Source: an uncultured Eubacteriales bacterium
GTDB taxonomy: Bacteria; Bacillota; Clostridia; Christensenellales; CAG-138
Assembly (NCBI GenBank): GCA_900319345.1
Contig: ONNZ01000005.1
Coordinates: forward strand, 1-64,000
Direction: 5' to 3'
Length of the DNA: 64,000 bases
Position numbers and translations under genes: made by a program. Below the pieces are notes generated by a model. It ran no database searches, was not told the origin of the DNA, and saw only the letters and a list, made by a program, of their open reading frames with translations. Below, in pieces: positions 51,473 to 60,473 of the stretch (position 1 is the stretch's first letter; every line of letters starts with the position of its first letter).

Positions 51473-52945
51473 TCAAAGCAGAATACAGATAAGGCCGTTG
51501 CAATCCTCGTTGACCATGCGTTCGATGGTGCCCTGCATCTTCTGCTGCACGTTCACTGGCATGCCGCCCAGCTTCCCCTGCATGTTTTCCGTCACCATGT
51601 CCTGCAACGTTTTTCCGAAAAATGAGGTCTGCCACAGGGCGTTCACGTCCTCCTGGCGTGCGGCGTTCAGATGCTCCATCAGGTTCTTTGCTTGCTCCTC
51701 GGAGCCGATCAGGGGGCTCACCTCCGTGTCGATGTCCACCTTCACGATGTGCAGCCCCTTGGCCCTGGCCCTGAGCCGCACCCCGCAGCGGCCGCCCTGC
51801 CGGAACATCTCCGGCTCCATGAGCTCCATCTCCTCCATGGAGGGGGTGACCACGCCGTAGCCCGTCTGTTCCGCCTCCTCCAATGCGTTAGCCAGCCGAT
51901 CGTAGGCTCGCTTGGCTGCAGCGAACTCCCGAATGGCGGAGAACAGGGCAAAATCGTCGGCGATCTCAACCCCCGTCTCCTCGCTCAAAAGGGTGTAGAA
52001 CATGCTTTCCTCCGGCGTCAGGGCCAGCGTCACCGTGCCTGTACCCAGATCGGCGCCCTCCCATTCCGCCTTTTTGAAATGCTCCAGGGACTGCATCCCC
52101 TCCACCAGCTTTCCACAGTCGCCCACGGTCTGCACCTCGGGCGACAGCTTCCGCAGCAGGGACAAAACGCCCTCCATCAGGGGGCTTTCTCCCGACAGGG
52201 CCCGCAGGAACCCCGGCACGCTGATCTCCACCAGCTTCACCGGGAAGGCGTACAGGATCTTGGTGATCAAGTCCCGGACCTCCGTCCCGGACATATTCTT
52301 CACGTCCAAGGGCACGGCGGTGACGCCGTATCGCTCCCTGATGTCCTCCGCCAGGGCCTGAGCGGTGTCGCTGGTGGGATTGTTGCTGTTCACCACCACT
52401 ACGAAGGGCTTTGCAGCCGCCTTGGCCGCCTCGATGGCCTGTCGCTCCGCATCCTCGTAGCTCTCCCGGGGCAGGTCCGTGATGGACCCGTCCGTGGTCA
52501 TGACGATGGAGATGGTGGCATGCTCCTGGATGACCCTTGTGGTACCCACCTCCGCCGCCTGGGAGAAGGGGATATCGTGATCGAACCAGGGGGTAGTGAC
52601 CATCCGGGGGCCCTCCCCCTCCCGGTCGCCCACAGCTCCGGGTACCATGTACCCCACGCAGTCGATGAGCTTGCACCGGCAGGACACGCCCTCCTCGAAG
52701 GTCACGTTCACCGCTTCCGCGGGCACGAACCGGGGCTGGGTGGTCATGATGCTGCGGCCCGCGCCGCTTTGGGGCAGCTCATCGGTCAGACGTTCCTTCT
52801 CATATTCGTTCTCCATATTCGGCAGCAGCAACAGCTCCGAAAACCGCTTGATAAAGGTGGATTTCCCGGTGCGCACGGGCCCGGCCACGGCGATATAGAT
52901 GTCGCCTCCGGTCCGTTCCGCCATATCTCGATAAATATCTCTCAT
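51473..52945 (-). CDS. spoIVA: Stage IV sporulation protein A (coat morphogenetic ATPase)
   Basis: SpoIVA polymerises on the forespore surface with ATP hydrolysis and forms the base of the coat. The 490-residue protein has the Walker A motif AVAGPVRTGKSTFIKRF near the start, SGAGRSIMTTQP, and LIDCVGYMVPGA, and the C-terminal membrane-tethering region ends NEDCNGLICILL. Length matches the B. subtilis protein. CGGAGGAACGGT precedes the ATG, and a sigma-E-like promoter lies upstream. Confidence 0.97.
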   Translation of the reverse strand: MRDIYRDMAERTGGDIYIAVAGPVRTGKSTFIKRFSELLLLPNMENEYEKERLTDELPQSGAGRSIMTTQPRFVPAEAVNVTFEEGVSCRCKLIDCVGYMVPGAVGDREGEGPRMVTTPWFDHDIPFSQAAEVGTTRVIQEHATISIVMTTDGSITDLPRESYEDAERQAIEAAKAAAKPFVVVVNSNNPTSDTAQALAEDIRERYGVTAVPLDVKNMSGTEVRDLITKILYAFPVKLVEISVPGFLRALSGESPLMEGVLSLLRKLSPEVQTVGDCGKLVEGMQSLEHFKKAEWEGADLGTGTVTLALTPEESMFYTLLSEETGVEIADDFALFSAIREFAAAKRAYDRLANALEEAEQTGYGVVTPSMEEMELMEPEMFRQGGRCGVRLRARAKGLHIVKVDIDTEVSPLIGSEEQAKNLMEHLNAARQEDVNALWQTSFFGKTLQDMVTENMQGKLGGMPVNVQQKMQGTIERMVNEDCNGLICILL

Positions 52946-52973
52946 ACCGTTCCTCCGCGTGTTTCTCTATCTC

Positions 52974-53001
52974 ACTGTATGCGATTCCTGCCGGGGTATG
53001 C
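52974..53001 (-). promoter_or_regulatory. spoIVA: Sigma-E-type promoter of spoIVA
   Basis: On the minus strand CATACAGT (52974-52981) fits the sigma-E -10 consensus CATACANT, and GCATA (52997-53001) fits the -35 element, 15 bases apart. Mother-cell control of spoIVA by sigma-E is established in B. subtilis. Confidence 0.7.
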
Positions 53002-53008
53002 GAGGCAC

Positions 53009-53037
53009 TTTTCAGCCTCCCCGGATGGTGGTATACT
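53009..53037 (+). promoter_or_regulatory. Promoter of the PIG-V-like gene
   Basis: TTTTCA (53009-53014) and TATACT (53032-53037) are 17 bases apart. The ATG at 53044 lies six bases after the -10 box; an in-frame ATG at 53038 touches it. The region overlaps the divergent spoIVA promoter. Confidence 0.56.
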
Positions 53038-54393
53038 ATGCGTATGAACAAACCGGTCCGCGTCATTCGAATAGTTGTGCCCGTCCTGTGCTGCATCGTC
53101 TTCGGCTGGTGGCTGTCGAAGCAGGATTCGATCCTGTCATTGGGCACGCTGTCCGCGCTGTTGAGCGCGGGCCTGTTCGCCTTGACCCTGACCGCCGCCC
53201 TGACCCGGCTGGCCGATGGTCGCTTTGACAGTGGGTTGCCTTCCTGTTCCACCCCAGACATGCCCCGCCAGCGGCTTGGGGCCTGGGGCATCCTCGTGGG
53301 ATTCGGCATTGTGGTGACGCTGGTACAGTATCTCGTCATCTCTCTGCTGTCTCGCCCCCACGGGGATTTCCTGCACAGTTTTCAGCAGCTGTATTACCGC
53401 AGCGACGTGGCCCACTATATGGGCATCGCCCGGCACTGGTACGTGAACGCAGGGAACGAACGGCTGCGGTTGGTGTTCCTGCCCCTCTATCCTCTGGCGG
53501 TCCGGCTGACCACCTGGAACAAGGACTATTTCACCGGGGCCCTTATAGCCGCCCAGGTCTTCTCCCTGGCCCTGCTGCCCGCCGCATACGAGCTGTTTCG
53601 GGTGGATCTGGACCGCCGTTCGGCCATGGCCTGTGCCCGGGTGCTGTTCCTGCTCCCCGGGGCCGCCTTCCTGCGGGTGCCCATGAGCGAAGGCCTGTTC
53701 CTTTTACTGACGCTGCTGGGCGTGCTGTTCGCCCGCAAGAAGCGCTTCCTGCTGGCCGGCCTGTTCACTGCCCTGTCCGCCCTGACCCGGTCCCTGGGCG
53801 TCCTACTACTGGGGTTGCTGTTCCTGGAGATGCTGTCCTCGTTCTTGGATGAATACCGAAAGGACAAGCAGGCGGCCCTTCGGCTGGTGCCTGGATATAT
53901 CGCGAGTCTCCTGCTGGGCTGCTGCGGTACGGCCCTCTATCTATTCATCAACTGGCAGGTCTCCGGCCATCCCTTGACCTTCCTCACCTACCAGCGTGAG
54001 AACTGGAACCAACAGCTGGGGTTCTTCTTCAACACGGCGTCCTATCAAGTGGAATACGCCTTCATGTATTGGAACAGCGGAGACCTGAAGTCGGTGCTGT
54101 CCCTGAGCCTCCCCAACCTGGTCTGCAGCTTCGGTACCCTGGCGTTGCTGTATACGGATCGAAATAAAATGCAGCTCAGCTATCTATTGTGGGCCCTGGT
54201 CTACTTCGCGATCTCCATCGGCGCCACCTGGCTTTTGAGCGGGCCCCGGTATCTCGCCATGGTGTTCCCCCTGGCGTTGGCCATCCGGCGAATATGCAAA
54301 ACGACTTTCTCCGAGGTACTCATGGAGATAGGTCTCCTGGTAACCCAGACAGCGTACCTGCTGATGCTTGCTCTCGATATGTACGTTTACTAA
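53038..54393 (+). CDS. PIG-V-like membrane mannosyltransferase (GT-C fold)
   Basis: This 451-residue protein has about ten membrane helices and a PIG-V-like layout. An acidic extracytoplasmic loop (YYRSDVAHYMGIARHWYVN) follows early, and later come FLPLYPLAVRL, RVPMSEGLFLLLTLLG and LTRSLGVLLLGL. Bacterial relatives are predicted mannosyltransferases using lipid-linked sugar. Either ATG 53038 (GGTGG six bases upstream) or 53044 (six bases after the -10) may be used. Substrate unknown. Confidence 0.78.
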   Translation: MRMNKPVRVIRIVVPVLCCIVFGWWLSKQDSILSLGTLSALLSAGLFALTLTAALTRLADGRFDSGLPSCSTPDMPRQRLGAWGILVGFGIVVTLVQYLVISLLSRPHGDFLHSFQQLYYRSDVAHYMGIARHWYVNAGNERLRLVFLPLYPLAVRLTTWNKDYFTGALIAAQVFSLALLPAAYELFRVDLDRRSAMACARVLFLLPGAAFLRVPMSEGLFLLLTLLGVLFARKKRFLLAGLFTALSALTRSLGVLLLGLLFLEMLSSFLDEYRKDKQAALRLVPGYIASLLLGCCGTALYLFINWQVSGHPLTFLTYQRENWNQQLGFFFNTASYQVEYAFMYWNSGDLKSVLSLSLPNLVCSFGTLALLYTDRNKMQLSYLLWALVYFAISIGATWLLSGPRYLAMVFPLALAIRRICKTTFSEVLMEIGLLVTQTAYLLMLALDMYVY

Positions 54394-54403
54394 ATAATAT
54401 ACG

Positions 54404-54432
54404 TGGACAAATCCAGCCCCTTCCGGTATACT
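54404..54432 (+). promoter_or_regulatory. Promoter of the ABC exporter, leaderless arrangement
   Basis: TGGACA (54404-54409) and TATACT (54427-54432) are 17 bases apart, and the ATG follows after exactly six bases with no ribosome-binding site. Confidence 0.68.
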
Positions 54433-54438
54433 GGACCT

Positions 54439-56175
54439 ATGGAAAAGTTGCGTCGATTTTTAGCCTATTACGGGCCCCACAAGGGGCTTTTCATCCTGGA
54501 CCTTGCCTGCGCGCTGGTGGTCGCCGCCGTGGACGTGGCGTTCCCCCTTGTGACTCAGTACATCCTGCGCACCCTGCTGCCCGCCATGACGGCGGACAAC
54601 GGCCTGGTCCGGGTATTCGTGATCCTGATCTGCTGCCTCATCTGCGCCTACATGATGCGGGCCGTCCTGCAGTTCGTCATCGGCTACTGGGGCCACCGGC
54701 TGGGCACCTTCATCGAAGCGGACATGCGGCGGGACATCTTCACCCACATCCAGACCCTGCCCTTCGCCTTCTATGACAGGATCCGCACGGGCAAGCTCCT
54801 CTCCCGGATCACCAACGACCTCTTCGAGGTGACGGAGCTGGCCCACCACGGCCCCGAGGACGTGCTCATCTCCACCATGACGATCCTTGGCGCATTCATC
54901 GCTATGTTCAGCATCGAATGGCGGCTCGCCCTGTGCCTGTTGATCCTGCTGCCGGTCATCGTCTATTTCGTGATGCACACCCGGCTCAAGATGCGTCGCA
55001 CCAGCCGCCAGGTGAAGGAGCGGATGGCGGAGATCAACGCAGACATCGAAAGCTCCATCTCCGGGGCCAGGACTGCCAAGGCCTTCGCCAACGAGAAGTA
55101 CGAGATCAAAAAGTTCGAGAAGGGCAACAAAAACTTCTTGTCCGCCAAGAAGGATTTCTATAAGGTCATGGCCGTCTTCAACAGCGGCACGGAGTTCTTC
55201 CTGGCCATGTTCAACGTGGCGGTCCTCGCCTGCGGCGGATACCTGATCTATCGGCGGCAGCTGGACACGGTGACCCTCATCACCTTCACCCTGTACATCT
55301 CCACCTTCACCTCCCCCATCAAGCGGCTGGCCGCTTTTGCGGAGCAGTACATGATCGGCATGGCCGGGTTCACCCGGTTTCTGGAGATCATGGACACCAA
55401 GCCCGCCATCGAGGACAAGCCTGACGCAATCGAATTGAAGGACGTGAAGGGCGACATCGCCTTCTCCCACGTGTCCTTCGCCTACAACGAGGGGCAGAAC
55501 GTCCTGCAGGACGTGGACCTCTTCATTCCCGCCGGGAAGACCCTGGCCCTGGTGGGCCCCTCCGGCGGCGGCAAGACCACCCTGTGCCACCTGCTCCTGC
55601 GGTTCTACGACATTCGGGAGGGCAGCATCACCATCGACGGCCACGACATCCGGGACGTGACCATGCGCTCTTTGCGGGAGAACGTAGGCATTGTGCAGCA
55701 GGACGTGTTCCTGTTCGCGGACAGCATCCTGGAGAACATTCGATACGGACGGCTGGACGCCACCGACGAAGAGGTCGTCGAGGCGGCCAAGCGGGCCCAC
55801 ATCCACGAGGAGATCATGACCTTCCCCGACGGGTACGAGACAAACGTGGGCGAACGGGGCATGCTCCTGTCCGGCGGTCAGAAGCAGCGGGTTTCCATCG
55901 CCCGGCTGTTTTTGAAGAATCCGCCGGTGCTGATCCTTGACGAAGCCACCTCCGCCCTGGACACCCTGACCGAAGCCGATATCCAGCACTCCTTCGACGA
56001 ATTGAGCAAAGGCCGGACCACCCTGGTCATCGCCCACCGGCTCTCCACTGTGCAGAATGCGGACGAGATCGTGGTCATCGACGAGCACGGCATCCAGGAG
56101 CGAGGCACCCACGAGGAACTGCTGGCCAAAAACGGCCTCTATTCGGGCTTCTATCAGGCCACGCTGCGGGGCTAA
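54439..56175 (+). CDS. ABC transporter, permease and ATP-binding domains in one chain
   Basis: This 578-residue half-transporter, probably an exporter working as a dimer, has six membrane helices (about 1-310) and an ATPase domain. The ATPase domain has VGPSGGGKTTLCH (Walker A, about residue 373), VQQDVFLFADSI (Q loop), LLSGGQKQRVSIAR (signature), PPVLILDEATSALD (Walker B) and VIAHRLSTV. The substrate is unknown; lipid or drug export is usual. It starts six bases after a -10 box. Confidence 0.94.
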   Translation: MEKLRRFLAYYGPHKGLFILDLACALVVAAVDVAFPLVTQYILRTLLPAMTADNGLVRVFVILICCLICAYMMRAVLQFVIGYWGHRLGTFIEADMRRDIFTHIQTLPFAFYDRIRTGKLLSRITNDLFEVTELAHHGPEDVLISTMTILGAFIAMFSIEWRLALCLLILLPVIVYFVMHTRLKMRRTSRQVKERMAEINADIESSISGARTAKAFANEKYEIKKFEKGNKNFLSAKKDFYKVMAVFNSGTEFFLAMFNVAVLACGGYLIYRRQLDTVTLITFTLYISTFTSPIKRLAAFAEQYMIGMAGFTRFLEIMDTKPAIEDKPDAIELKDVKGDIAFSHVSFAYNEGQNVLQDVDLFIPAGKTLALVGPSGGGKTTLCHLLLRFYDIREGSITIDGHDIRDVTMRSLRENVGIVQQDVFLFADSILENIRYGRLDATDEEVVEAAKRAHIHEEIMTFPDGYETNVGERGMLLSGGQKQRVSIARLFLKNPPVLILDEATSALDTLTEADIQHSFDELSKGRTTLVIAHRLSTVQNADEIVVIDEHGIQERGTHEELLAKNGLYSGFYQATLRG

Positions 56176-56879
56176 CGCATATAGGATTCGAAGATGGATA
56201 TGAGGGCATCCGCCGCCTCCGGGGCGTAGCGGGGCGAGATGGCTAAGGATATGAAATCATAGGGGGCGGCAGCACAAAAGCTGTCGTCTTCTTTGTATTC
56301 ACGATACGGAATGAGAGGTTCCGGTCCGTTCACCCGTTCGAACAGGTCCGGGAAGGATTGGGGCAGGCGGATGTGATCGCCGTCCTTTGCAAGGATCTGA
56401 CGAGGCACGTCCTCCCGGGAGAAGGGCCGGCGCACGTTCTCCAGGGAGCCCACGATCCGGGCGGCCAGGGCAAACAGCAGGTAGTTGGCCTCGTCCAGCT
56501 TCCTCTCCCGGTAGAACCGATCCAGCTCCAACCTGCGCTTCGGCGGCAGGGAAAGCACGTTATAGAGAACGTACCCCGGCCCGGGATAGCCGATGCCCAG
56601 GTCGCTGTGGGCGTCCACATGGGTCAAGTGAAAGGGAGCCTTGAGCTTTCCAGACTCCATCAGTTCCTTCCAGTAGCCAAGGGCCCCGTCGTGGGTCTCG
56701 AAAATGCGTCCCGGTATGGGGCGCTCTTTGGACAGCAGGCACCGCGTTTCTAAAAATGCGCGCACCGCCTCCCCCGCCCATGGTTCATGGCCGACCAGGG
56801 ACGGCCGCTGCCCCTGTTCCGCCATGGGGCAGCAGTCCTCCAGAAAGAAATCTAGATCCAAATCCAACACCCGCTGCAT
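56172..56879 (-). CDS. UPF0489 family protein
   Basis: This 235-residue protein starts VLDLDLDFF and contains HLTHVDAHSDLGIGYPG, the conserved acidic and His residues of UPF0489 (C5orf22-like, arginase-like fold). A metal-dependent hydrolase role is inferred only. GGAGGGAATGAAG precedes the ATG. It converges on the ABC gene with a four-base overlap. Its promoter TTGGAA-N16-TATACT lies near 56902-56929 (minus strand). Confidence 0.84.
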   Translation of the reverse strand: MQRVLDLDLDFFLEDCCPMAEQGQRPSLVGHEPWAGEAVRAFLETRCLLSKERPIPGRIFETHDGALGYWKELMESGKLKAPFHLTHVDAHSDLGIGYPGPGYVLYNVLSLPPKRRLELDRFYRERKLDEANYLLFALAARIVGSLENVRRPFSREDVPRQILAKDGDHIRLPQSFPDLFERVNGPEPLIPYREYKEDDSFCAAAPYDFISLAISPRYAPEAADALISIFESYMR

Positions 56880-56967
56880 GCTTCATTCCCTCCACGAATC
56901 TACAGTATACCACTTTTCTTTCCCATTCCAACATGCTATACTGATGAAAATATAAGGAGTCCTCTCC

Positions 56968-57630
56968 ATGAGACCGGTTTTCATCATCCTCTATCTATCC
57001 TTGCTGGGCCTGTATCTGTTCGTAGAGACCGGGGACAGCCTTCGGCGGCGGGCGGTGAACAAGATCCTCCTGTCCTCCCTGTTCCTGTTCTTCGGGCAGT
57101 TTTGGTTCTGGACCAACGGCTATGCCCGGGGCTGGCAGTTCATGGCCCTGGTGGGCATGTTCTACGCCTGTATGGGCGACGCCCTTCTGCTGTTCAGCTT
57201 CGGCGCCGGCGGCGCTGCCTTCGCCGTTTGCAACCTCTGCTTCATCGGCTACACCTTCTGCACCCTCTTTTTCGGCGGCGCGTTCCCCCAGGCGCTGATC
57301 TTTTTGGCGGTGGGGCTGCTGGCGTTCTTCGGCATCTTCTTAGGCGCCACGAGGAGCAAGTGGATCGATCTTGGCGAGAAGACCGGCCTGGCGTTTTTCT
57401 ATATGCTGACCGTAGCCCTCCACGGCATCCTGGGCGTCGCCGCCGCCGTCCTGCTGCCCAGCGCCCATATCATCCTGTTGGGCGTGGGCCTGTGTCTCTT
57501 TATGATCGCCGACCACTTCCTGGCGATCTATAAGTTCAGAACCAAAAATAAGCGGGCGCTGCGCATCAACACCTCCTGCTACTTTCTCGGGATGATGCTG
57601 GTGGCGCTGAGCTTCTCCGTTTTGCCGTAA
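56968..57630 (+). CDS. YhhN family membrane protein (lysoplasmalogenase-like)
   Basis: This 220-residue protein has seven to eight membrane helices and the YhhN/TMEM86 pattern: NKILLSSLFLFFGQFWFW, MGDALLLFSFG and FMIADHFLAIYKF. TMEM86B cleaves lysoplasmalogens, and many Clostridia contain plasmalogens, so a lipid role is plausible. AAGGAG precedes the ATG. A lipid-kinase gene follows after 27 bases. Confidence 0.86.
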   Translation: MRPVFIILYLSLLGLYLFVETGDSLRRRAVNKILLSSLFLFFGQFWFWTNGYARGWQFMALVGMFYACMGDALLLFSFGAGGAAFAVCNLCFIGYTFCTLFFGGAFPQALIFLAVGLLAFFGIFLGATRSKWIDLGEKTGLAFFYMLTVALHGILGVAAAVLLPSAHIILLGVGLCLFMIADHFLAIYKFRTKNKRALRINTSCYFLGMMLVALSFSVLP

Positions 57631-57657
57631 CGTACACTATCGAAAGAAGGCGAATGC

Positions 57658-58563
57658 ATGAAACACATCTTCCTCTATAACCCAGCCGCCGGACAGGGCG
57701 ACGCGAAGGCCTGCATCGAAGCGACCGTAGCCCAGCACCCGGACTGCGAACTCTATGTGACCCGAGAGCCCCGAGACGCCACCCGCTACACGGAGAAGCG
57801 CATCGCCTCATCCCCTGATGAAAAACTCTGCTTCGTGGCCTGCGGCGGCGACGGGACCATCAACGAGGTGGCTTCAGCCGTGGCCGGTCACGAAAACGCC
57901 TGCTTCACCGTCTACCCCTGCGGCAGCGGCAACGACTTCGTGAAGATCTACGGCGGCCGGGAGCGCTTCCTGGATATGAACGCCCTGCTGGCGGCGGAGC
58001 CGGCCCCCATCGACATCCTGAAGGTGGACGACCGCTGGTGCATCAACGTATTCAGCTTCGGCTTCGACACCGGCGTATTGAAGACCATGAACAACGTGAA
58101 GCGCAAGCCCCTCATGGGCGGCCAGCGAGCCTACTACGTAGGCATCGTCCACGCCCTCATGAAGTCCATGAAGACCGGCTGCACCATCACTGTGGACGGG
58201 GAGCCCTTCTATAGCGGCGACATCCTCCTCTGCACCTTCGCTAACGCCCAGTACGTGGGCGGCTCCTTCAAGTGTGCGCCTCGGGCCAAGGTGGACGACG
58301 GTCTCATCGAGGTCTGCCTGGTGAAGCCCATCTCCCGTCTCTCCTTCGTGAACCTGATCGGCACCTACACCAACGGCACCCATCTGGAGGACCCGCGGAT
58401 GAAGGACATCGTCCTCTACACCCAAGGGAAGAAGCTGACGGTGGAGAGCGCCAAGGGGTTGCTGCCCGTGTCCCTGGACGGGGAGGTCATCGAACGAAAG
58501 CGGTTCACCGTGGAGGTGGTCCCCGGCGGCGTGAACTTCGCTCTGCCGGAGGTAAAGGAATAA
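57658..58563 (+). CDS. Diacylglycerol kinase family lipid kinase (YegS/DgkB type)
   Basis: This 301-residue protein phosphorylates diacylglycerol or a related lipid. It has YNPAAGQGDAK, the ATP site CGGDGTINEVAS, and the later PCGSGNDFVKIYGG and IDILKVDDRWCINVFSFGFDT. It probably returns lipid moieties from polymer synthesis to phospholipid. It follows YhhN on the same transcript; AAGAAGGCGAATGC precedes the ATG. Confidence 0.92.
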   Translation: MKHIFLYNPAAGQGDAKACIEATVAQHPDCELYVTREPRDATRYTEKRIASSPDEKLCFVACGGDGTINEVASAVAGHENACFTVYPCGSGNDFVKIYGGRERFLDMNALLAAEPAPIDILKVDDRWCINVFSFGFDTGVLKTMNNVKRKPLMGGQRAYYVGIVHALMKSMKTGCTITVDGEPFYSGDILLCTFANAQYVGGSFKCAPRAKVDDGLIEVCLVKPISRLSFVNLIGTYTNGTHLEDPRMKDIVLYTQGKKLTVESAKGLLPVSLDGEVIERKRFTVEVVPGGVNFALPEVKE

Positions 58564-58572
58564 CCCAAAACA

Positions 58573-58606
58573 AAAGCAGGTCCCGCCAGAAGCAGGACCT
58601 GTTTTC
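58573..58606. terminator. Bidirectional terminator
   Basis: CAGGTCC (58577-58583) and GGACCTG (58595-58601) pair, flanked by AAAAG and TTTTCTT, between the lipid kinase and the convergent DUF3783 gene. Confidence 0.78.
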
Positions 58607-58966
58607 TTATGGATTCATGGCGGCGTGTTCCGCTACCAGCTCCCGATGGAGCCGGCTGGGCGTCCAGCAGAGGTTATGCTCTGTGGTAATTGCCTTATAG
58701 GTCACGGTAGCCTGAAGCATCTGCATCCCGTTCAGCAACCCGTGGAACTGCTCGGCGCTGAGTCCGTCCAGCACCAGCATCTCTTCCGTAAAGGGGGCAT
58801 CCAACGTAAGTGAAGCGGATGTGCCTCCCTTTCCAAGGAGCATCCCCAAGGGCCGATTGCAGTCCTCCGACTTCCCCTCGATAGCAACTATCCCATACTG
58901 CATCAGCAGAAACAGCAGCTTCATCTTCTTCTCGCCGGTGATATTGAACAGCAGCGCCTTGGCCAT
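58607..58966 (-). CDS. DUF3783 family protein
   Basis: This 119-residue soluble protein starts AKALLFNITGEKKMKLLFLL and contains EEMLVLDGLSAEQFHGLLN, as in DUF3783. The family has no assigned function. AAAGGATAAAACC precedes the ATG. It lies just after the tRNA-Leu terminator in the same direction. Confidence 0.78.
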   Translation of the reverse strand: MAKALLFNITGEKKMKLLFLLMQYGIVAIEGKSEDCNRPLGMLLGKGGTSASLTLDAPFTEEMLVLDGLSAEQFHGLLNGMQMLQATVTYKAITTEHNLCWTPSRLHRELVAEHAAMNP

Positions 58967-58995
58967 GGTTTTATCCTTTCATTTGGAAGAAATAG

Positions 58996-59025
58996 AAAAG
59001 AGCATCCCTTCACGGATGCTCTTTT
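58996..59025 (-). terminator. Terminator of tRNA-Leu
   Basis: On the minus strand AAAAGAGCATCC and GGATGCTCTTTT pair around GTGAAG. Confidence 0.88.
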
Positions 59026-59029
59026 CCGC

Positions 59030-59113
59030 TGGTGCGGTGGACGAGACTTGAACTCGTACGCGCGAAGCACACGCACCTCAAACGTGCCTGTCTGCCAATT
59101 CCAGCACCACCGC
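59030..59113 (-). tRNA. tRNA-Leu (anticodon GAG)
   Basis: This is a class II tRNA with a long variable arm (GTGCTTCGCGC region). The acceptor stem is GCGGTGG/CCACCGC, and the anticodon stem CACGT/GCGTG encloses loop TTGAGGT, giving anticodon GAG (codon CTC). The T arm is ACGAG-TTCAAGT-CTCGT. CCA is encoded. Confidence 0.95.
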
Positions 59114-59123
59114 GCATTTATGG

Positions 59124-59152
59124 ATTATAATGGAGGCGTGGCCATTTGTCAA
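59124..59152 (-). promoter_or_regulatory. Consensus promoter of tRNA-Leu
   Basis: On the minus strand TTGACA (59147-59152) and TATAAT (59124-59129) match consensus in all twelve positions with a 17-base spacer. Confidence 0.92.
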
Positions 59153-59193
59153 TCCTTCGTGTAAAAATCTTTTTATCGCGCATACTACCCTCC

Positions 59194-60411
59194 ATGAGAC
59201 ATGTATTGCTTTTGATGCTGTTGTTCTGCCTGCTGTGGGGCTGTACCGACAAGCGGGCGGAAGGGGCCAAGAAACCGACGAAAACCAGCATTCTAGGGCA
59301 GTCCCGGACCGCCTCGCCCTCTCCCACGCTCCTGGATCCGGCGCAAAAAACGCTGGACCTGTGCGTAGGCAACGACGTGGTCAGCTACCGGCTGTCCGAT
59401 ATGGGCGTGATGGTGGGCAGCGCCGGCGGGCTGGTCATCGACGAGAAGGTGTTCGAGGCCTTCTATCAGCGGCTGAACGATCTCTATGGGTCCCCGGCCC
59501 AGGACGCCAAGATCCTCTATTCGGAGGATCCGTCGTCGCCGTTGACCTTTATCCCGGAAGCAGAGGGCCAGCGGATCGACGAAGATTCTCTGTTGCGTGC
59601 CCTTACGGACGAATCCACCGCCGGCTCGTTCACGGTGGACCTGCTGCCGGTCAAGGCTGACCTGACCGAAGTGGAGCTCAAGGCGAGATATGCGCTGCTC
59701 TCCACCTTCACCACCTCCTTCAAGGGCTCCACCCTGGGGCGAAAGAACCGGGTGAACAACATGGCTCTGGCCGTGTCCCGGATCAACGGCGTTGTGCTGG
59801 AACCCGGCGAAGAGTTCAGCATGAATAAGACCATTTTGGATCGTACCAAGGAAAACGGCTACTATCTGGCACCGGCCATCCGCAACGGCGCCTATGAGAA
59901 GGAGTACGGCGGCGGGGTCTGCCAGGTGTCCTCCACCCTGTTCAACGCCGTCATGATGGCGGACCTGACCATCACCGAGCGCCACCACCACAGCTGGCCC
60001 ATGCACTACGTGCCCATCGGCCGGGACGCCACCATCGCCACCGGGTACAAAGATTTCAAGTTCGTCAACTCCACGGAGGGCGAGCTGGTGATCTTCGCCC
60101 ATCTCGACAAGAAAGCCAAGACCATAACCGTCCGCCTCTACGGCATCCATAGCACGGACTTCGACCATATCCAGATCACCTCCAAGCGCACCGGCTCCTT
60201 GCCCGCCAAGGGCACCAAGGTGAAGCTGGACGAAAGCCTGTCCCATGGGTCACGGGTGGAGGAACGTAAGGAGCGCCGGGGCCGGACCTCCGTGACCTAC
60301 AAGGAATACTACGACGCCGAGGGCAAGCTCATCAAAAAGGAGACCGCCTACGAGGACAGCTACCCCTCCATCGAGGGGCTGGTGTACGTGTCCGCGGACC
60401 TGTACCGATAA
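59194..60411 (+). CDS. VanW family lipoprotein
   Basis: This 405-residue protein has a lipobox signal (LLWGC, Cys17) and a Ser/Thr linker. A peptidoglycan-binding-like region follows (about 50-170). The VanW domain (about 180-310: GRKNRVNNMALAVSRINGVVLEPGEEFSMN, YGGGVCQVSSTLFNAVMMADL, ERHHHSWPMHYVPIGRDATI) is next, and a G5-like end closes the protein. VanW proteins are linked to peptidoglycan but lack a settled activity. The ATG at 59194 has no ribosome-binding site; CATACT lies seven bases before it. Confidence 0.89.
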   Translation: MRHVLLLMLLFCLLWGCTDKRAEGAKKPTKTSILGQSRTASPSPTLLDPAQKTLDLCVGNDVVSYRLSDMGVMVGSAGGLVIDEKVFEAFYQRLNDLYGSPAQDAKILYSEDPSSPLTFIPEAEGQRIDEDSLLRALTDESTAGSFTVDLLPVKADLTEVELKARYALLSTFTTSFKGSTLGRKNRVNNMALAVSRINGVVLEPGEEFSMNKTILDRTKENGYYLAPAIRNGAYEKEYGGGVCQVSSTLFNAVMMADLTITERHHHSWPMHYVPIGRDATIATGYKDFKFVNSTEGELVIFAHLDKKAKTITVRLYGIHSTDFDHIQITSKRTGSLPAKGTKVKLDESLSHGSRVEERKERRGRTSVTYKEYYDAEGKLIKKETAYEDSYPSIEGLVYVSADLYR

Positions 60412-60418
60412 GGATCAT

Positions 60419-60447
60419 TTGACGGCGGGCGGTTCGGGGAGTATACT
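60419..60447 (+). promoter_or_regulatory. Promoter of yqeB
   Basis: TTGACG (60419-60424) and TATACT (60442-60447) are 17 bases apart; CAGGAG and the ATG at 60474 follow. Confidence 0.82.
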
Positions 60448-60473
60448 GACAGAAAAAACAGGAGTGTACTGCC

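Noticed and set aside
54460-56112. A 550-codon minus-strand frame opposite the ABC transporter
   Set aside because: The plus-strand frame has all ABC motifs in order; the antisense frame has none.
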